Shown here: positions 8,304 to 17,052 of the stretch, in pieces
Layout of the letters: the number at the start of each line of letters is the position of its first letter
How positions within the stretch are numbered: the first letter of the stretch is position 1
Source: Halobacteriales archaeon QS_1_68_20
GTDB lineage: Archaea; Halobacteriota; Halobacteria; Halobacteriales; PXRE01
Length of the DNA stretch: 34,961 nucleotides
Direction of reading: 5' to 3'
Assembly (NCBI GenBank): GCA_003021085.1
Contig: PXRE01000022.1
Location: 1-34,961, forward strand
Notes under the pieces: model-generated
What the model was told of the DNA's origin: nothing
The model's input: only the letters and a program-made list of their open reading frames with translations
Databases searched by the model: none
Program-made: the position numbers and the translations under genes

Positions 8304-8325
8304 GGCGCGGCAGGAAGGCCCGCGT

Positions 8326-10077
8326 ATGCTGCTGCAGTTCCGCGAAGAGGTCGAGGCCGCCCTGACCGACGCGCTCGGGGCCCTGGAGTTGCCGACCGAC
8401 GACCTCGGGATCGAACGGCCGCCCGAGGACGTTGACGCCGTGCTGGCCTCCAGCGCCGCGTTCCGGGCCGCCGAGGCCGCGGGAGCGCCGCCGCCGGCGG
8501 TCGCGGCCGACGTCGCCGAACGGATCGACGCCGGCGACTACCGCCTGATCGGGGCCGTGGTCACCCAGGGAACGTACGTCAACTTCCTGCCGAGCGACGC
8601 CTACTACGAGGCCACCCTGGAGGCGGCCCACGAGGACGACTACGGCCGACTCGACCCGACCGGCGAGTCCGTCGTCGTCGAACACACCAGCGCCAACCCC
8701 ACCGGCCCCGTCCACGTCGGCCGCGCCCGCAACCCGATCATCGGCGACGCGCTCTGTCGCCTGCTGGAGTTCGCGGGCTACGACGTCGACCGCCACTACT
8801 ACGTCAACGACGCCGGCCGCCAGATGGCCGTGTTCACCTGGGCCTACGAGACCTTCGACGAGAGCGACCTCCCCGACCCCGAGCGGGACAAGCCCGACTA
8901 CGACCTCGTGCGGTACTACCGCGAGGGCAACGAGTTCCTGGAGGAAGGCCCCGAAGCGGAGGTCGAGGCCGCCGAAGACGCGATCCAGGCCATCATGCAG
9001 GGCCTGGAAGACGGCGACGAGGAGACCTTCGAGCGCGTCCAGCGGGTCGTCGACCAGGTGCTCGACGGCATGCGGGCCACCCTCCAGCGGCTCGGCGTCG
9101 AGTTCGACGAGTTCGTCAAGGAGACGAGGTTCATGCGCGCCGGCGAGACCGACGACGTGGTCGAGCGCCTGCGTGACCTCGACGAGGCCGTCTACGAGGA
9201 GGACGCCTGGCAACTGGACCTCTCGGCGTTCGGCATCGACAAGAACTTCGTGTTCCTGCGCTCGGACGGCACGACGCTGTACACCACCCGCGACATCGCC
9301 CACCACGAGTGGAAGTTCGACGAGTACGACCGCGCGATCACCGTCATCGGTGAGGACCACCAGCTAACCTTCGAGCAACTCCGCCGGGCGCTGGAGTTGC
9401 TCGGCCACGACACCGACCGCCTGGAGCAACTGTTCTACTCGTGGGTGAACCTCCCCGGCGGCGGGGGGATGAGCACCCGCGAAGGGACCGGCGTCGACCT
9501 CGACGAACTGCTGGACGAGGCGGTCGCCCGCGCCCGCGAGGAGGTCGAGGCCCGGATGGACGAGCGCACCCGCGGCGACCTCACCGACGAGGAGGTCGAG
9601 CGCATCGCCCGCCAGGTCGGCATCGGTGCGGTCCGCTACGACGTCGTCGCCAAACAGCCCACCAAGGCCATTACCTTCGAGTGGGACCGCGCGCTGGACT
9701 TCGAGGCGCAATCTGCGCCCTACGTGCAGTACGTCCACGCGCGGACGTGTGGGATCCTCGAACGGGCCGAGTCGGTCCCCCAGGCGGTCGACGCCGACGC
9801 CCTGACCGAACCGAAAGCCCACGACCTGCTGGAGACCATCGCCCGGTTCCCGGCGGTCGTCGAGGAGGCCGCGGCCGCCAGGGAACCCCACGCCGTGGCG
9901 ACCTACACCCGGGAGTTCGCGGAGACGTTCAACGGCTTCTACCGGGAGTGTCCCGTGCTCGACGAGGACGTGCCCGACGACCTGCGGGAGGCACGCCTGG
10001 CGCTCGTGGCCGCCGCGCGGCACACGGTCGCCAACGCGCTGTATCTCCTCGGCGTCGAGGCACCGGAGTCGATGTAG
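8326..10077 (+). CDS. argS: Arginyl-tRNA synthetase
   Basis: Class Ia synthetase that charges tRNA-Arg. 583 residues, normal for the family. The N-terminal 110 residues form the tRNA D-loop binding Add-1 domain. The HIGH signature appears as [17 protein letters not shown] with HVGR near residue 130. The catalytic domain continues with [18 protein letters not shown] and [18 protein letters not shown]. The KMSKS position is replaced by [15 protein letters not shown], a form common in ArgRS. The C-terminal all-helical anticodon-binding domain follows ([19 protein letters not shown] to [12 protein letters not shown]). The start at 8326 fits the promoter spacing. It converges with the MinD-like gene, with a 52-base gap between stops. 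Confidence 0.97.
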   Translation: MLLQFREEVEAALTDALGALELPTDDLGIERPPEDVDAVLASSAAFRAAEAAGAPPPAVAADVAERIDAGDYRLIGAVVTQGTYVNFLPSDAYYEATLEAAHEDDYGRLDPTGESVVVEHTSANPTGPVHVGRARNPIIGDALCRLLEFAGYDVDRHYYVNDAGRQMAVFTWAYETFDESDLPDPERDKPDYDLVRYYREGNEFLEEGPEAEVEAAEDAIQAIMQGLEDGDEETFERVQRVVDQVLDGMRATLQRLGVEFDEFVKETRFMRAGETDDVVERLRDLDEAVYEEDAWQLDLSAFGIDKNFVFLRSDGTTLYTTRDIAHHEWKFDEYDRAITVIGEDHQLTFEQLRRALELLGHDTDRLEQLFYSWVNLPGGGGMSTREGTGVDLDELLDEAVARAREEVEARMDERTRGDLTDEEVERIARQVGIGAVRYDVVAKQPTKAITFEWDRALDFEAQSAPYVQYVHARTCGILERAESVPQAVDADALTEPKAHDLLETIARFPAVVEEAAAAREPHAVATYTREFAETFNGFYRECPVLDEDVPDDLREARLALVAAARHTVANALYLLGVEAPESM

Positions 10078-10129
10078 CTCCCCGTTTCTATTGGCGTCCG
10101 GCCGCAGAACGCGTGAATCCGAGAGACGA

Positions 10130-11851
10130 CTAGCCAAAAAAGCGGCTCAGCAGTCCGCCGGAGGATTCGTCCTCGTCGTCGTCCCCCGGTTCCGCGCCCT
10201 CTACGGCGAACGGCGCCCGCTCGTCCTCTTCTGGCGGTGCCTCCGGCCCGTCGGCTGGCTGCCGCTCTGCCGGCGGTTCGTCGGCCGGCGGCCCCTGCGG
10301 CGGGGCCTCACCCGGCGGTCGCTGGTCCGCAGGGGCAGGTTCACCTGGGAGTGGGCCTTCGCCCGGCGGCGGTCCTTCCGCCGGCACGCCCTCGTCGTGG
10401 CCGGGCGCCGGTTCGCCGGCGTGGTCCGGCCCCTCGGCCGGCGGCCCCTGTTGTGCGGGCGGGCGCTCGTCGGCCGGCGGTTGGGTCCCGGCCTCGTCGA
10501 AGCGGACGCCCGACTCGTCGACGGGGTGCCCCGCGTCGGCCTCCATCGCGGCCGCGATCTCCTCGGCGGCCTGGTCGACGTCGACGTCGTTGCCAACCAG
10601 TTCGTCGCCCCGGGCCGCCCCGGATTCGTCGGCCGACGCCGGCGGTTCCCCGGCGGCCGAGTCGCCGCCGACGCCGGCGAGGTCGTCGATGGTGTCCATC
10701 GTCTCGTCCGCAGGCTCGCCGTCCGGCGGCTGGTCCGCCCCGGGTTCCGGCTCGGCCGCGGCGGCCTCGTCGGGCGGGGCCCGCTCGTCCGGTGCCGGCG
10801 CTTCGTCGGCCGGGGCCTGTGCCTCGTCCGCGGATCCCTCCTCGGGCGACGGCCCCTCGTCGGCCGCCGCCTCGGCAGGCGACCGGTCCGGTTCGGTCGG
10901 TTCGCCGGCCGGTCCGGTGGCGGCCTGCTCGTCGTCGGTCGCATCGGCCGGGTCCGCAGTGGCTTGCTCGTCGGCGGACTGGTCGTCCGGTTCGGCCGTG
11001 GGTTGCTCGTCGGCCTCCTCTGCCGGTTCGGTCGCGTCGTCTGCACCGGCCGCGTCGTCCGCCGACCCGGCGTCGGGTTCCGGTTCCGCGGTCGAGTCGG
11101 CCGTCTCGTCGGGCACCGACGGGACGACGGGGGCCTTCTCCAGGCTCTCGGCGATGACGATGTCGGCCAGGCCGCGGAACCCCTCCGTCGCGGGGGCGTC
11201 GGGGTCCGTGGCGACGACGGGGTCGCGGGCGATCGCGCTCCGGTCGACGGCGTCGTCCTCGGGGACGACCGCCAGGACCGGCAGGCCCAGTTGATCGGAG
11301 ACGGCCCCCACGTCCAGATCCCGCGGATCCGTCGCCCTGGTCAGGACGACCCCGGCGACGGCACCGCCCAGGCGCTTGGTGACCTGGTGGGTCTTGGCCG
11401 TGTCCTGCAGGGCAACCGGTTTCGGCGTCGACACGAGGACGACAGCGTCCGCGAGCGCCAGCGGGAGCACGGTGTCGTGGCTGAGTCCGGCACCGAGGTC
11501 CAGCAGGACGTAGTCGAACCCCTCGCGGAGTCCGTCGATGGCGTCGGACATGGCCTCGGTCTCGACGCTGGCGAACCCGTCCAGCGAGATGCCGCTGGGG
11601 ACGGCCGCCAGGCCGGCGTCGATCTCGTAGACAGCCTCTCTGAGGTCGGCCTCCCCTGCCAGCACCTCGTGGAGTGTCGGGCCGTCGGGGTCAAGCCCCA
11701 GGAACCCGCCCAGGTTCGCCATACCGAGGTCGACGTCGACGATGGCGACGGTGTACCCTCGCTCGGCCAGCGCCGCCCCGAGGTTCACCGTCGTCGCGGT
11801 CTTGCCGACGCCGCCCTTGCCGCTGGCGACGGCGTATACGGTGTGAGCCAT
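10130..11851 (-). CDS. MinD/ParA-family ATPase with long acidic C-terminal extension (MinD4-like)
   Basis: Residues 1-240 form a deviant-Walker ATPase: ASGKGGVGKTATTVNLG with signature Lys12 and Lys17, DVDLGMANLGGFLGL, and FDYVLLDLGAGLSHD, all typical of MinD. Residues about 245-560 are an Asp/Glu/Pro/Ala-rich, low-complexity tail with no predicted fold, ending abruptly in the hydrophobic tip SSGGLLSRFFG. MinD4 of Haloferax volcanii, which oscillates and positions archaella and chemosensory arrays, also has a long extension with a short conserved end. That similarity is why I suggest MinD4, but other haloarchaeal MinDs exist. The ATG at 11851 is chosen because the family motif starts at once and a TATA box is correctly placed; the frame extends upstream without support. 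It is followed by argS in convergent orientation. Confidence 0.85.
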   Translation of the reverse strand: MAHTVYAVASGKGGVGKTATTVNLGAALAERGYTVAIVDVDLGMANLGGFLGLDPDGPTLHEVLAGEADLREAVYEIDAGLAAVPSGISLDGFASVETEAMSDAIDGLREGFDYVLLDLGAGLSHDTVLPLALADAVVLVSTPKPVALQDTAKTHQVTKRLGGAVAGVVLTRATDPRDLDVGAVSDQLGLPVLAVVPEDDAVDRSAIARDPVVATDPDAPATEGFRGLADIVIAESLEKAPVVPSVPDETADSTAEPEPDAGSADDAAGADDATEPAEEADEQPTAEPDDQSADEQATADPADATDDEQAATGPAGEPTEPDRSPAEAAADEGPSPEEGSADEAQAPADEAPAPDERAPPDEAAAAEPEPGADQPPDGEPADETMDTIDDLAGVGGDSAAGEPPASADESGAARGDELVGNDVDVDQAAEEIAAAMEADAGHPVDESGVRFDEAGTQPPADERPPAQQGPPAEGPDHAGEPAPGHDEGVPAEGPPPGEGPLPGEPAPADQRPPGEAPPQGPPADEPPAERQPADGPEAPPEEDERAPFAVEGAEPGDDDEDESSGGLLSRFFG

Positions 11852-11883
11852 ACCTGTTCGCTGGTTGCGGCAACGTGGGCACG

Positions 11884-11893
11884 CCTTATAAAT
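11884..11893 (-). promoter_or_regulatory. TATA-like box for the MinD-type gene
   Basis: The minus strand reads ATTTATAAGG, a strong haloarchaeal box A, about 33-42 bases before the ATG at 11851, implying a leader of roughly ten bases. It separates this gene from the same-strand beta-propeller gene upstream. Confidence 0.6.
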
Positions 11894-11946
11894 CATTGCC
11901 GGACGGCGGCCGGAACCTTGAAGTCCAGAACCGCAGTTCCGGCGCC

Positions 11947-12801
11947 CTACGGCACTGCGACGGCGACTACGTCCCGTAATCCCAGCGACCGGCGCTCCCA
12001 CCGGTCGCCCCCGTCCGCCAGGAACGTCCCGTCGGCGGTCACCGCGTACGTCGTCGCCCCGTAGGCCACGTCCGCGACGGGCGACTCCGCCACCTCGCGC
12101 TCGTCCCACTCGCCGTCGAACGCGTAGAGGGCGTCGGCGGTCGCGGCGTGCGCCAGCGCGAGTTCGCCGTCGGACGACGCCGCCGCGACGACGTCGAACG
12201 CGTCCTCCAGGTCCCGGGTCCAGCCCGGTCCCAGGCGGTAACAGCCGTCGCCGGTCGCCGCGAAGGGACCCACCGCGGCGACGTCCCGGGCGTCGTCCAG
12301 TCCCACGTCCGCGATCTCGTCGGCGGTCAACTGGTAGACGCCGTCGTCAGCCGCCAGCAACGGCCCGTCGATGGCCCGGACCGGCGCGTCGACGTCCGCG
12401 ACGGTCAGCCACTCGGTCGGGTCCTCGCGCGGGTGCAGGAGTCTGCCGATATCGAACTCGTCGTCGCCGGCGGCCACCAGCGCGCCCTCGTCGAAGCCCA
12501 CGGCGCTGGCCGGGCCGAATCCGGTCTCGACGTACTCGGCCGACTCGTCCCCGGGAGCCTCGCCCCCGGACTCGGCGTCGGACTCGTCGGCGCGGTCAAG
12601 CAGGAGGACGTCCTCGTCGGTGGCGACCGCCACGAGGCCGTCGGCGGCGGCGACGTCGCGGGCCGTACACCGACGGTCCAGACGGAACCGGCCGACGCGG
12701 TGGGAGACCTCGACGACGGCGACGCCCTGGCCGGACGCGACGTAGACGTCCTGCTTGCCGGTGCGGTCGTCGTAGATCCGGTCCGCCGCGAGGTCGCTCA
12801 T
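11947..12801 (-). CDS. Haloarchaeal beta-propeller protein (HVO_0234-like)
   Basis: 284 residues, soluble, with no signal peptide. It consists of repeated short blades of the type DVYVASGQGVAVVEV, GLVAVATDEDVLLLD, GALVAAGDDEFDIGRLL, PLLAADDGVYQLTADEI and AVTADGTFLADGGDRWE, each a beta hairpin with a small-residue turn, suggesting a six- to seven-bladed propeller. An acidic insert lies near residue 75-95. A conserved haloarchaeal family named after HVO_0234 has this pattern; my assignment rests on memory and context, not on a search. Function is unknown. It is divergent from glmM and precedes the MinD-type gene on the same strand. Confidence 0.75.
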   Translation of the reverse strand: MSDLAADRIYDDRTGKQDVYVASGQGVAVVEVSHRVGRFRLDRRCTARDVAAADGLVAVATDEDVLLLDRADESDAESGGEAPGDESAEYVETGFGPASAVGFDEGALVAAGDDEFDIGRLLHPREDPTEWLTVADVDAPVRAIDGPLLAADDGVYQLTADEIADVGLDDARDVAAVGPFAATGDGCYRLGPGWTRDLEDAFDVVAAASSDGELALAHAATADALYAFDGEWDEREVAESPVADVAYGATTYAVTADGTFLADGGDRWERRSLGLRDVVAVAVP

Positions 12802-12892
12802 ACCCGGAGCCTCGGGTGGACGGGCCTAATGGTTGCTGGTCGCGGGACGGTCTCCGGAATCCCTTTGGGTCCCCACGCCGACCGTCCGCACG

Positions 12893-14251
12893 ATGAAGGT
12901 CTTCGGGTCGAGCGGAGCGCGCGGGGTCGCCAACGACGACCTGTCGCCGGGGTTCGTGCTACGGGTCGCGCGGGCGGCCGGGTCGTACTGGCTGGCCGAC
13001 CGGGTTGCGGTCGCGCGGGACACGCGCGCGACCGGCGAGATGCTGGCCTCGGCGGCCGCCTCGGGACTCGCCAGCGTCGGTGCCGACGTGGAGCGACTCG
13101 GCGTCGTCCCGACGCCGGGCGCACAGGCGTACGCCGAACAGGAGGGCGTCCCCGCCGTGATGATCACGGCGTCGCACAACCCCCCCGAATACAACGGCGT
13201 CAAACTGATCGGCGAGGACGGCGTCGAACTCACGCGGGAGCAACTGGAGGACGTCGAGGAGCGCCTGCTGGCCGACGACTACGAGACCGCCGCCTGGAGC
13301 GACGTCGGCGAGGCCAGGTCCGTCGAGGGCGCGCGTCGCCGCTACCTGGAGGCGGCCCTCGCGGCGGTCGACCGCGAGCGAATCGCCGACGCCGACCTCA
13401 CCGTCGCCGTCGACCCCGGCCACGGCGCGGGGGCGCTGACCAGCCCCGAGTTCTTCCGCCGACTGGGCTGTGAGGTCGTGACCGTCAACGCGCAGCCGGA
13501 CGGCCACTTTCCCGGCCGGGACCCCGAACCGGTCCGCGAGAACCTGGCCGACCTGGGCGACCTCGTCCGGGCGGCCGACGCCGACGTCGGCGTCGCTCAC
13601 GACGGCGACGCCGACCGCGCCATCTTCTTCGACGAGCGCGGCGAGTACGTGGAGGGCGACGCCACCCTCGCGGCGCTGGCCGCCGCGGAACTGGACGCGG
13701 GCGACGTCGCCGTCTCGGCGGTCAACGTCTCCCAGCGCCTGGTGGACGTTTGCCGGGAGGCCGACGCCGACCTGAAGTTGACGCCCATCGGGAGCACGAA
13801 CATCATCACGCGCGTCCCGGAACTGTGGGCCGGGGACCGCGAGGTGGCCATCGCCGGCGAGGGCAACGGCGGCATCTTCTTCCCGTCCTATCGGCTCTCG
13901 CGGGACGGTATCTACACCGCCGCGCGGTTCCTCGAACTCGTCGCCGACCGGCCGGCCAGCGAGGTGGTCGAACCCCACGGCGGCTACCACAACGTCCGCG
14001 TGAACATCGACTACGAGGACGACGCCCAGCGCCAGGCCATGCTCGCCGCGGCCGAACGGCAGGCCCACGAGGCCGGCGCGGACCTCGACACCACCGACGG
14101 CTACCGCCTGGACTACGGCGACGCCTGGGTGTTGGCCCGGCCCTCCGGGACGGAACCGGTGGTCCGCATCTACGCCGAGGCCCGCGACGAGAGTCGCGCC
14201 GAGGAACTGGCCGAGGAGATGCGGGAGGCGCTGGCCGAGGCGGACGGGTAA
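12893..14251 (+). CDS. glmM: Phosphoglucosamine mutase / phosphohexomutase
   Basis: Alpha-D-phosphohexomutase that interconverts glucosamine 6- and 1-phosphate (or the glucose/mannose equivalents) for nucleotide-sugar synthesis. 452 residues in four domains: N-terminal FGSSGARG, phosphoserine loop ITASHNPPEYNGVKL with catalytic Ser94, Mg2+ loop AHDGDADRAIF with Asp237, 239 and 241, sugar loop AGEGNGGIFFPS, and phosphate-binding loop RPSGTEPVVRIYAEA near the C-terminus. The start MKVFGSSGARG at 12893 is preferred over an in-frame start at 12833, because the family begins directly with this strand. Specificity for glucosamine against mannose cannot be read from sequence alone. Confidence 0.92.
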   Translation: MKVFGSSGARGVANDDLSPGFVLRVARAAGSYWLADRVAVARDTRATGEMLASAAASGLASVGADVERLGVVPTPGAQAYAEQEGVPAVMITASHNPPEYNGVKLIGEDGVELTREQLEDVEERLLADDYETAAWSDVGEARSVEGARRRYLEAALAAVDRERIADADLTVAVDPGHGAGALTSPEFFRRLGCEVVTVNAQPDGHFPGRDPEPVRENLADLGDLVRAADADVGVAHDGDADRAIFFDERGEYVEGDATLAALAAAELDAGDVAVSAVNVSQRLVDVCREADADLKLTPIGSTNIITRVPELWAGDREVAIAGEGNGGIFFPSYRLSRDGIYTAARFLELVADRPASEVVEPHGGYHNVRVNIDYEDDAQRQAMLAAAERQAHEAGADLDTTDGYRLDYGDAWVLARPSGTEPVVRIYAEARDESRAEELAEEMREALAEADG

Positions 14252-14337
14252 CGGCCTCCCGGGGATCGCTCGCTCCGTTTCTCGGCCGGGTTACGATCTA
14301 CGACCGGCGGTCGATCCCTCAAGTACCTCTCGAACCC

Positions 14338-14343
14338 TTATAA
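14338..14343 (+). promoter_or_regulatory. TATA-like box ahead of the short zinc-ribbon reading frame
   Basis: CTTATAAAT sits in a GC-rich gap and would place a leaderless start at about 14362-14370, exactly where the zinc-ribbon-like reading frame begins but where no start codon is present. Confidence 0.45.
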
Positions 14344-14358
14344 ATTCGCTACCGACCG

Positions 14359-14493
14359 CCGACTCACTCGTCCTGTCCGCCCTGCGACGAACCCGTCGAG
14401 GACGCCCACCGGGTCGGCCCAGTCACGCTGGTCCTCCGACCGTGCGGCCACCAGGTCGAGGACCTGCTCTACCGGGAACTCCGCGACGACTGA
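14359..14493 (+). pseudogene. Small zinc-ribbon-like protein lacking a visible start codon
   Basis: The frame ending at TGA 14491-14493 reads CPPCDEPVEDAHRVGPVTLV, then LRPCGHQVEDLLYRELRDD. A CPxC knuckle followed by a PCGH knuckle after about 20 residues is the pattern of the tiny haloarchaeal zinc-finger proteins. There is no ATG, GTG or TTG between the in-frame TAA at 14341-14343 and the first Cys. A one-base error near 14350-14370 could hide the start. The TATA box is well placed, so I believe this was or is a gene of about 40-45 residues. Confidence 0.45.
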
Positions 14494-14511
14494 CCCACCT
14501 CCACCCGAAAC

Positions 14512-15117
14512 TCAGCCCTCCGACACCGCACCGCAGTCCGCACAGACCGACACGGGTCGGCCCTCTCGGATCCGCGCCCGCAGATCACTACTACCACACT
14601 CCCCACAGACCGCCTCGGACTCGTCGCCGCAGTCGGGGCAGACCAGGGCGGGCGTCCCCTCGACCAGCGTCGCGCGGCGGTCGACGTGGCCGCAGGCCGG
14701 GCAGGCGAGCGGAACCCGCACGTCGGCGCCGTCCCGCGGTGCGCCGATGGCGAGCGCTACGAGGTCATCGTCGCCGCTGTTCGCGCCGGACTGGTACTCG
14801 CCGGGGGCGAACCTGACGGCCTCGCCTGCCCGCCCGACCACCTCGTCGGCCTCGCCGGCTGGCGAGGCGTCCTCGTGGCCCGTCTGGTCACCCTCTGCCG
14901 GCGTCCACGTCTCGAAGGTGGCTTCACCCGACAGGACGACGAACAGCTCCTCCTGGTCGGGGTGGGCGTGGAGGCCGCTGCTGAACCGCTCGCCCGGAGG
15001 GAGGCGGTAGCGGTTGACAGCTACGTCGGTCGCACCGAGCGGGCCGGCGAGGTCACGCCGGTCGACGCCGCGGCCGAGACTCGTGGATTCGACGTCGTCG
15101 ATGGAGACGCGTCTCAC
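14512..15117 (-). CDS. Cupin protein with C-terminal double zinc ribbon
   Basis: 201 residues in two parts. Residues about 20-130 form a single cupin barrel: LPPGERFSSGLHAHPDQEEL carries the metal-binding His-His-Glu pattern, followed by FVVLSGEATFET and AGEAVRFAPGEYQSGANSG. Residues about 138-201 hold eight cysteines in four CPxCG-like knuckles (CPACG, CPDCG, CGECG, CADCG), enough for two zinc ribbons. The cupin probably binds a metal or small ligand; the ribbons suggest a protein or nucleic-acid contact. Between the two barrel halves lies an acidic loop (EGDQTGHEDASPAGEADE). The start at 15117 (MRRVSIDDVESTSLGRGVD) gives the normal first strand. Substrate unknown. Confidence 0.85.
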   Translation of the reverse strand: MRRVSIDDVESTSLGRGVDRRDLAGPLGATDVAVNRYRLPPGERFSSGLHAHPDQEELFVVLSGEATFETWTPAEGDQTGHEDASPAGEADEVVGRAGEAVRFAPGEYQSGANSGDDDLVALAIGAPRDGADVRVPLACPACGHVDRRATLVEGTPALVCPDCGDESEAVCGECGSSDLRARIREGRPVSVCADCGAVSEG

Positions 15118-15211
15118 GCAGGGGCGTTCGGCCCCCGGTGCAAAAATCGTCGGGGGACGGCGTGCGGGGCGGCCCGCGGTCGGGACCGGCCGCGGTAGAC
15201 CGGCCGCCCGG

Positions 15212-15637
15212 CTAGGACCTGCGGCTTCGTTCCAGCATGCCGTCGACGTCCCTGGATTCGCGCTCCCTGGCGAACGCCAGGTACGGCTGGAGCTGCTCGC
15301 CGCGGTCGGTCAGCGTCACCGCCTCGTCGTCGCGGTCGTACTCCACGAGGCCGTGCTCGGCGAGTCGCGGGAGGTGGTTGTGGTAGAGGCGGCGGTGAGC
15401 GACGCAGGGCAGTCCCTGCTCCGTGGAGGAATCCGCTCCGTAGCCGCTGACGAGGGCGGCGAGTTCGTCGACGGGGGCCGTGCCCCCGCGTTCGGCCAGC
15501 AGGTAGAGGACGAACCGTCGTTGCTCGTTCGCGAGGATCCGGAACGCGACCGTCGGCGTCAACTCGCCCTCGTCGGCGAGTCCGCGCTCGATGGTCGGAA
15601 CGCGACCGGAGACGCCCGGATCTTCGAGTGACGTCAT
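15212..15637 (-). CDS. Winged-helix protein of the DUF7344 type
   Basis: A 141-residue predicted DNA-binding protein. VAFRILANEQRRFVLYLLAE is the typical first helix pair of this large haloarchaeal family, followed by the recognition region HNHLPRLAEHGLVEYDRDDE and a beta wing (AVTLTDRGEQL). The insertion between helix 2 and 3 includes VAHRRLYHNHLP, as in relatives. The ATG at 15637 is used; a GTG at 15658 would add MRTLYTS. It is divergent from the HIT gene, with 116 bases between them, and may regulate it or itself. No ligand domain is present. Confidence 0.8.
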   Translation of the reverse strand: MTSLEDPGVSGRVPTIERGLADEGELTPTVAFRILANEQRRFVLYLLAERGGTAPVDELAALVSGYGADSSTEQGLPCVAHRRLYHNHLPRLAEHGLVEYDRDDEAVTLTDRGEQLQPYLAFARERESRDVDGMLERSRRS

Positions 15638-15753
15638 GGAAGTGTAGAGGGTACGCACTCCAACGGTGTAAGGCTATCACCTCAACAGTTGGTTGCGGTC
15701 GCCTGACAGCGAGACGACCGGGTACTTTTGCGCTCGCACACCGTACGTTACCC

Positions 15754-16168
15754 ATGGGCGAGGACTGCATCTTCTGTGGCATCGTCGCGGGGGACCTGCC
15801 GTCGTACGACCTCTACGAGGACGACGAGGTGCTCGCGTTCCTCGACGTCAACCCGGCCGCCGAGGGGCACGCGCTGGTCGTCCCGAAAGAGCACCACGAG
15901 CGCGTGACCGACTTCGACGCCGAGACGACCGCCGCGGTATTTACCGTGGCCCGGCGGGTCGCCGCCGCCATGGACGCCGCGCTGGACCCGGACGGCTTCA
16001 ACCTCTTCCAGACCAACGGGGGGGGTCGCCGGCCAGGAGGTGTTCCACGCGCACGTCCACGTGATCCCCCGCGACGAGGGCGACCGGATCGCCTTCGAGT
16101 TCCCGCAGGGTGACCTCGACGACGAGGAGGCGACCAGGGTCGTCGACGCGATCACGGACGAACTCTGA
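15754..16168 (+). pseudogene. HIT-family nucleotide hydrolase, frameshifted at a G8 run
   Basis: Histidine-triad proteins hydrolyse dinucleotide polyphosphates or AMP-conjugates. From ATG 15754 the protein has the zinc-type head CIFCGIVAGDLPSYDLYEDD, then VLAFLDVNPAAEGHALVVPK and MDAALDPDGFNLFQTNGG. At the run of eight G (16018-16025) the frame is lost; with seven G it continues as VAGQEVFHAHVHVIPRDEGD, which contains the HxHxH triad, and ends FEFPQGDLDDEEATRVVDAI then TDEL at the TGA 16166-16168. The restored length, about 137 residues, is exactly normal. A homopolymer miscount is much more likely than true loss. TATA-like TACTTTTG at about 15723 supports the start. Confidence 0.85.
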
Positions 16169-16412
16169 CTCGCGGCCGTCCGGCGAAACGCGCGACCCCG
16201 CCGCCGGTCCCGACCGACCCAAGATACAATGGCCTGCCACCCCCACTCTCGCATGGGGGAAGCTACCACGCGCCAGTCCGCTCCGTCAGCCACAGCGGGG
16301 TCCCCAACGAGCGACTGCTACCCGCCCGGGACCGGTCCGTCGCGTTCGCGTCGGCGAGACGGACGCCGCTGCCGGGCAGGAGCGGCGCGCCGGCGACCCC
16401 ACGGGCGTCGAG

Positions 16413-16889
16413 GTGACGCGCTCGGTGACGGTCGGCCGGCCGGCGGACGAACTCTACGACCGCTGGCGGGATCCCGAGGTGCTGTCGCGGGTCTTCGAAC
16501 CCGTCGCCGAGGTGACTTCGAGCGGTGAGGACCGCCACCGCTGGCGAGTCAGCGGCCCGCTCGGCTGGAACCTGGAGTGGGACACGGAAGTCGTCGCGGC
16601 CGACCCCGGGGAACGCCTCCGCTGGACGTCGGTCGACGGCGCCGTGGCCGCCGATGGGTCGGTCGAGTTCCGGCCGGCCCCCGGTGACCGCGGAACTGAA
16701 GTGGCCCTGCGCCTGCGTGTCGAACCGACGGGGGGCGAACTCGGTGCCATGATACTCCGGCGCCTCGGCTTCGTCCCCGGGGTCGCGGCGGGCACGGCGC
16801 TCGACCGGTTCAAGAGCCTCGTCGAGACGGGCGAGATTCCGACGCTGGAACGCAACCCCCTCGCGCGCGGGAGCGGGGACCTGGTCTGA
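16413..16889 (+). CDS. SRPBCC-fold (START/cyclase-like) protein
   Basis: About 158 residues of the helix-grip fold: EVTRSVTVGRPADELYDRWR opens with the usual strand and helix, then LSRVFEPVAEVTS, HRWRVSGPLGWNLEWDTEVV, and a final long helix AAGTALDRFKSLVETGEIPT. The family binds hydrophobic ligands or lipids. The GTG at 16413 is the only start close to the domain; the frame stays open back to 16110 but reads as low-complexity Arg/Pro sequence. Relatives often have an N-terminal membrane or glycine-rich segment, so the 240 bases upstream may hold a degraded N-terminus. The end ILRRLGFVPG differs slightly from soluble relatives. Confidence 0.7.
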   Translation: MTRSVTVGRPADELYDRWRDPEVLSRVFEPVAEVTSSGEDRHRWRVSGPLGWNLEWDTEVVAADPGERLRWTSVDGAVAADGSVEFRPAPGDRGTEVALRLRVEPTGGELGAMILRRLGFVPGVAAGTALDRFKSLVETGEIPTLERNPLARGSGDLV

Positions 16890-16951
16890 GCGGAGGACGC
16901 CGCCGCCCCGCTGGGCGGGGAGCAGGCCTCGCTGGCCGGAGGGACGGCCCG

Positions 16952-17050
16952 CTACTCCTCGTCTTCCTCGTCCTCGCTGGAGGAGAATTTCCCCATGACG
17001 ACCTCACCGACGAGGGCGACGGCCTCCAGGAGCAGTTCGCCGAGCCACAT
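16952..17050 (-). CDS. Predicted 32-residue small protein with acidic tail
   Basis: MWLGELLLEAVALVGEVVMG followed by KFSSSEDEEDEE: one short hydrophobic or amphipathic helix and an extremely acidic end. Its ATG (17050) lies two bases after the stop codon of the coiled-coil gene at 17053, which suggests co-transcription and translational coupling. It is too short for firm support from composition alone, but the reading frame, spacing and halophile-like acidic end are consistent with a real small protein. Confidence 0.5.
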   Translation of the reverse strand: MWLGELLLEAVALVGEVVMGKFSSSEDEEDEE

Positions 17051-17052
17051 GC

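Noticed and set aside
8299..9360. Minus-strand open frame inside argS
   Set aside because: It lacks domains and is antisense to the HVGR-containing synthetase.
10091..12064. Very long plus-strand open frame (over 650 codons) opposite the MinD-type gene
   Set aside because: It is Arg/Pro/Gly-rich with no domain, and antisense to a gene with clear Walker motifs. High GC removes stop codons from opposite frames.
12959..14068. Minus-strand open frame inside glmM
   Set aside because: The plus strand encodes all four phosphohexomutase motifs; the antisense frame is Gly/Val/Asp shadow.
16018..16025. Programmed frameshifting at the G8 run of the HIT gene
   Set aside because: No stimulatory structure is evident, and the same kind of one-base break occurs in many genes here, which favours sequence error.
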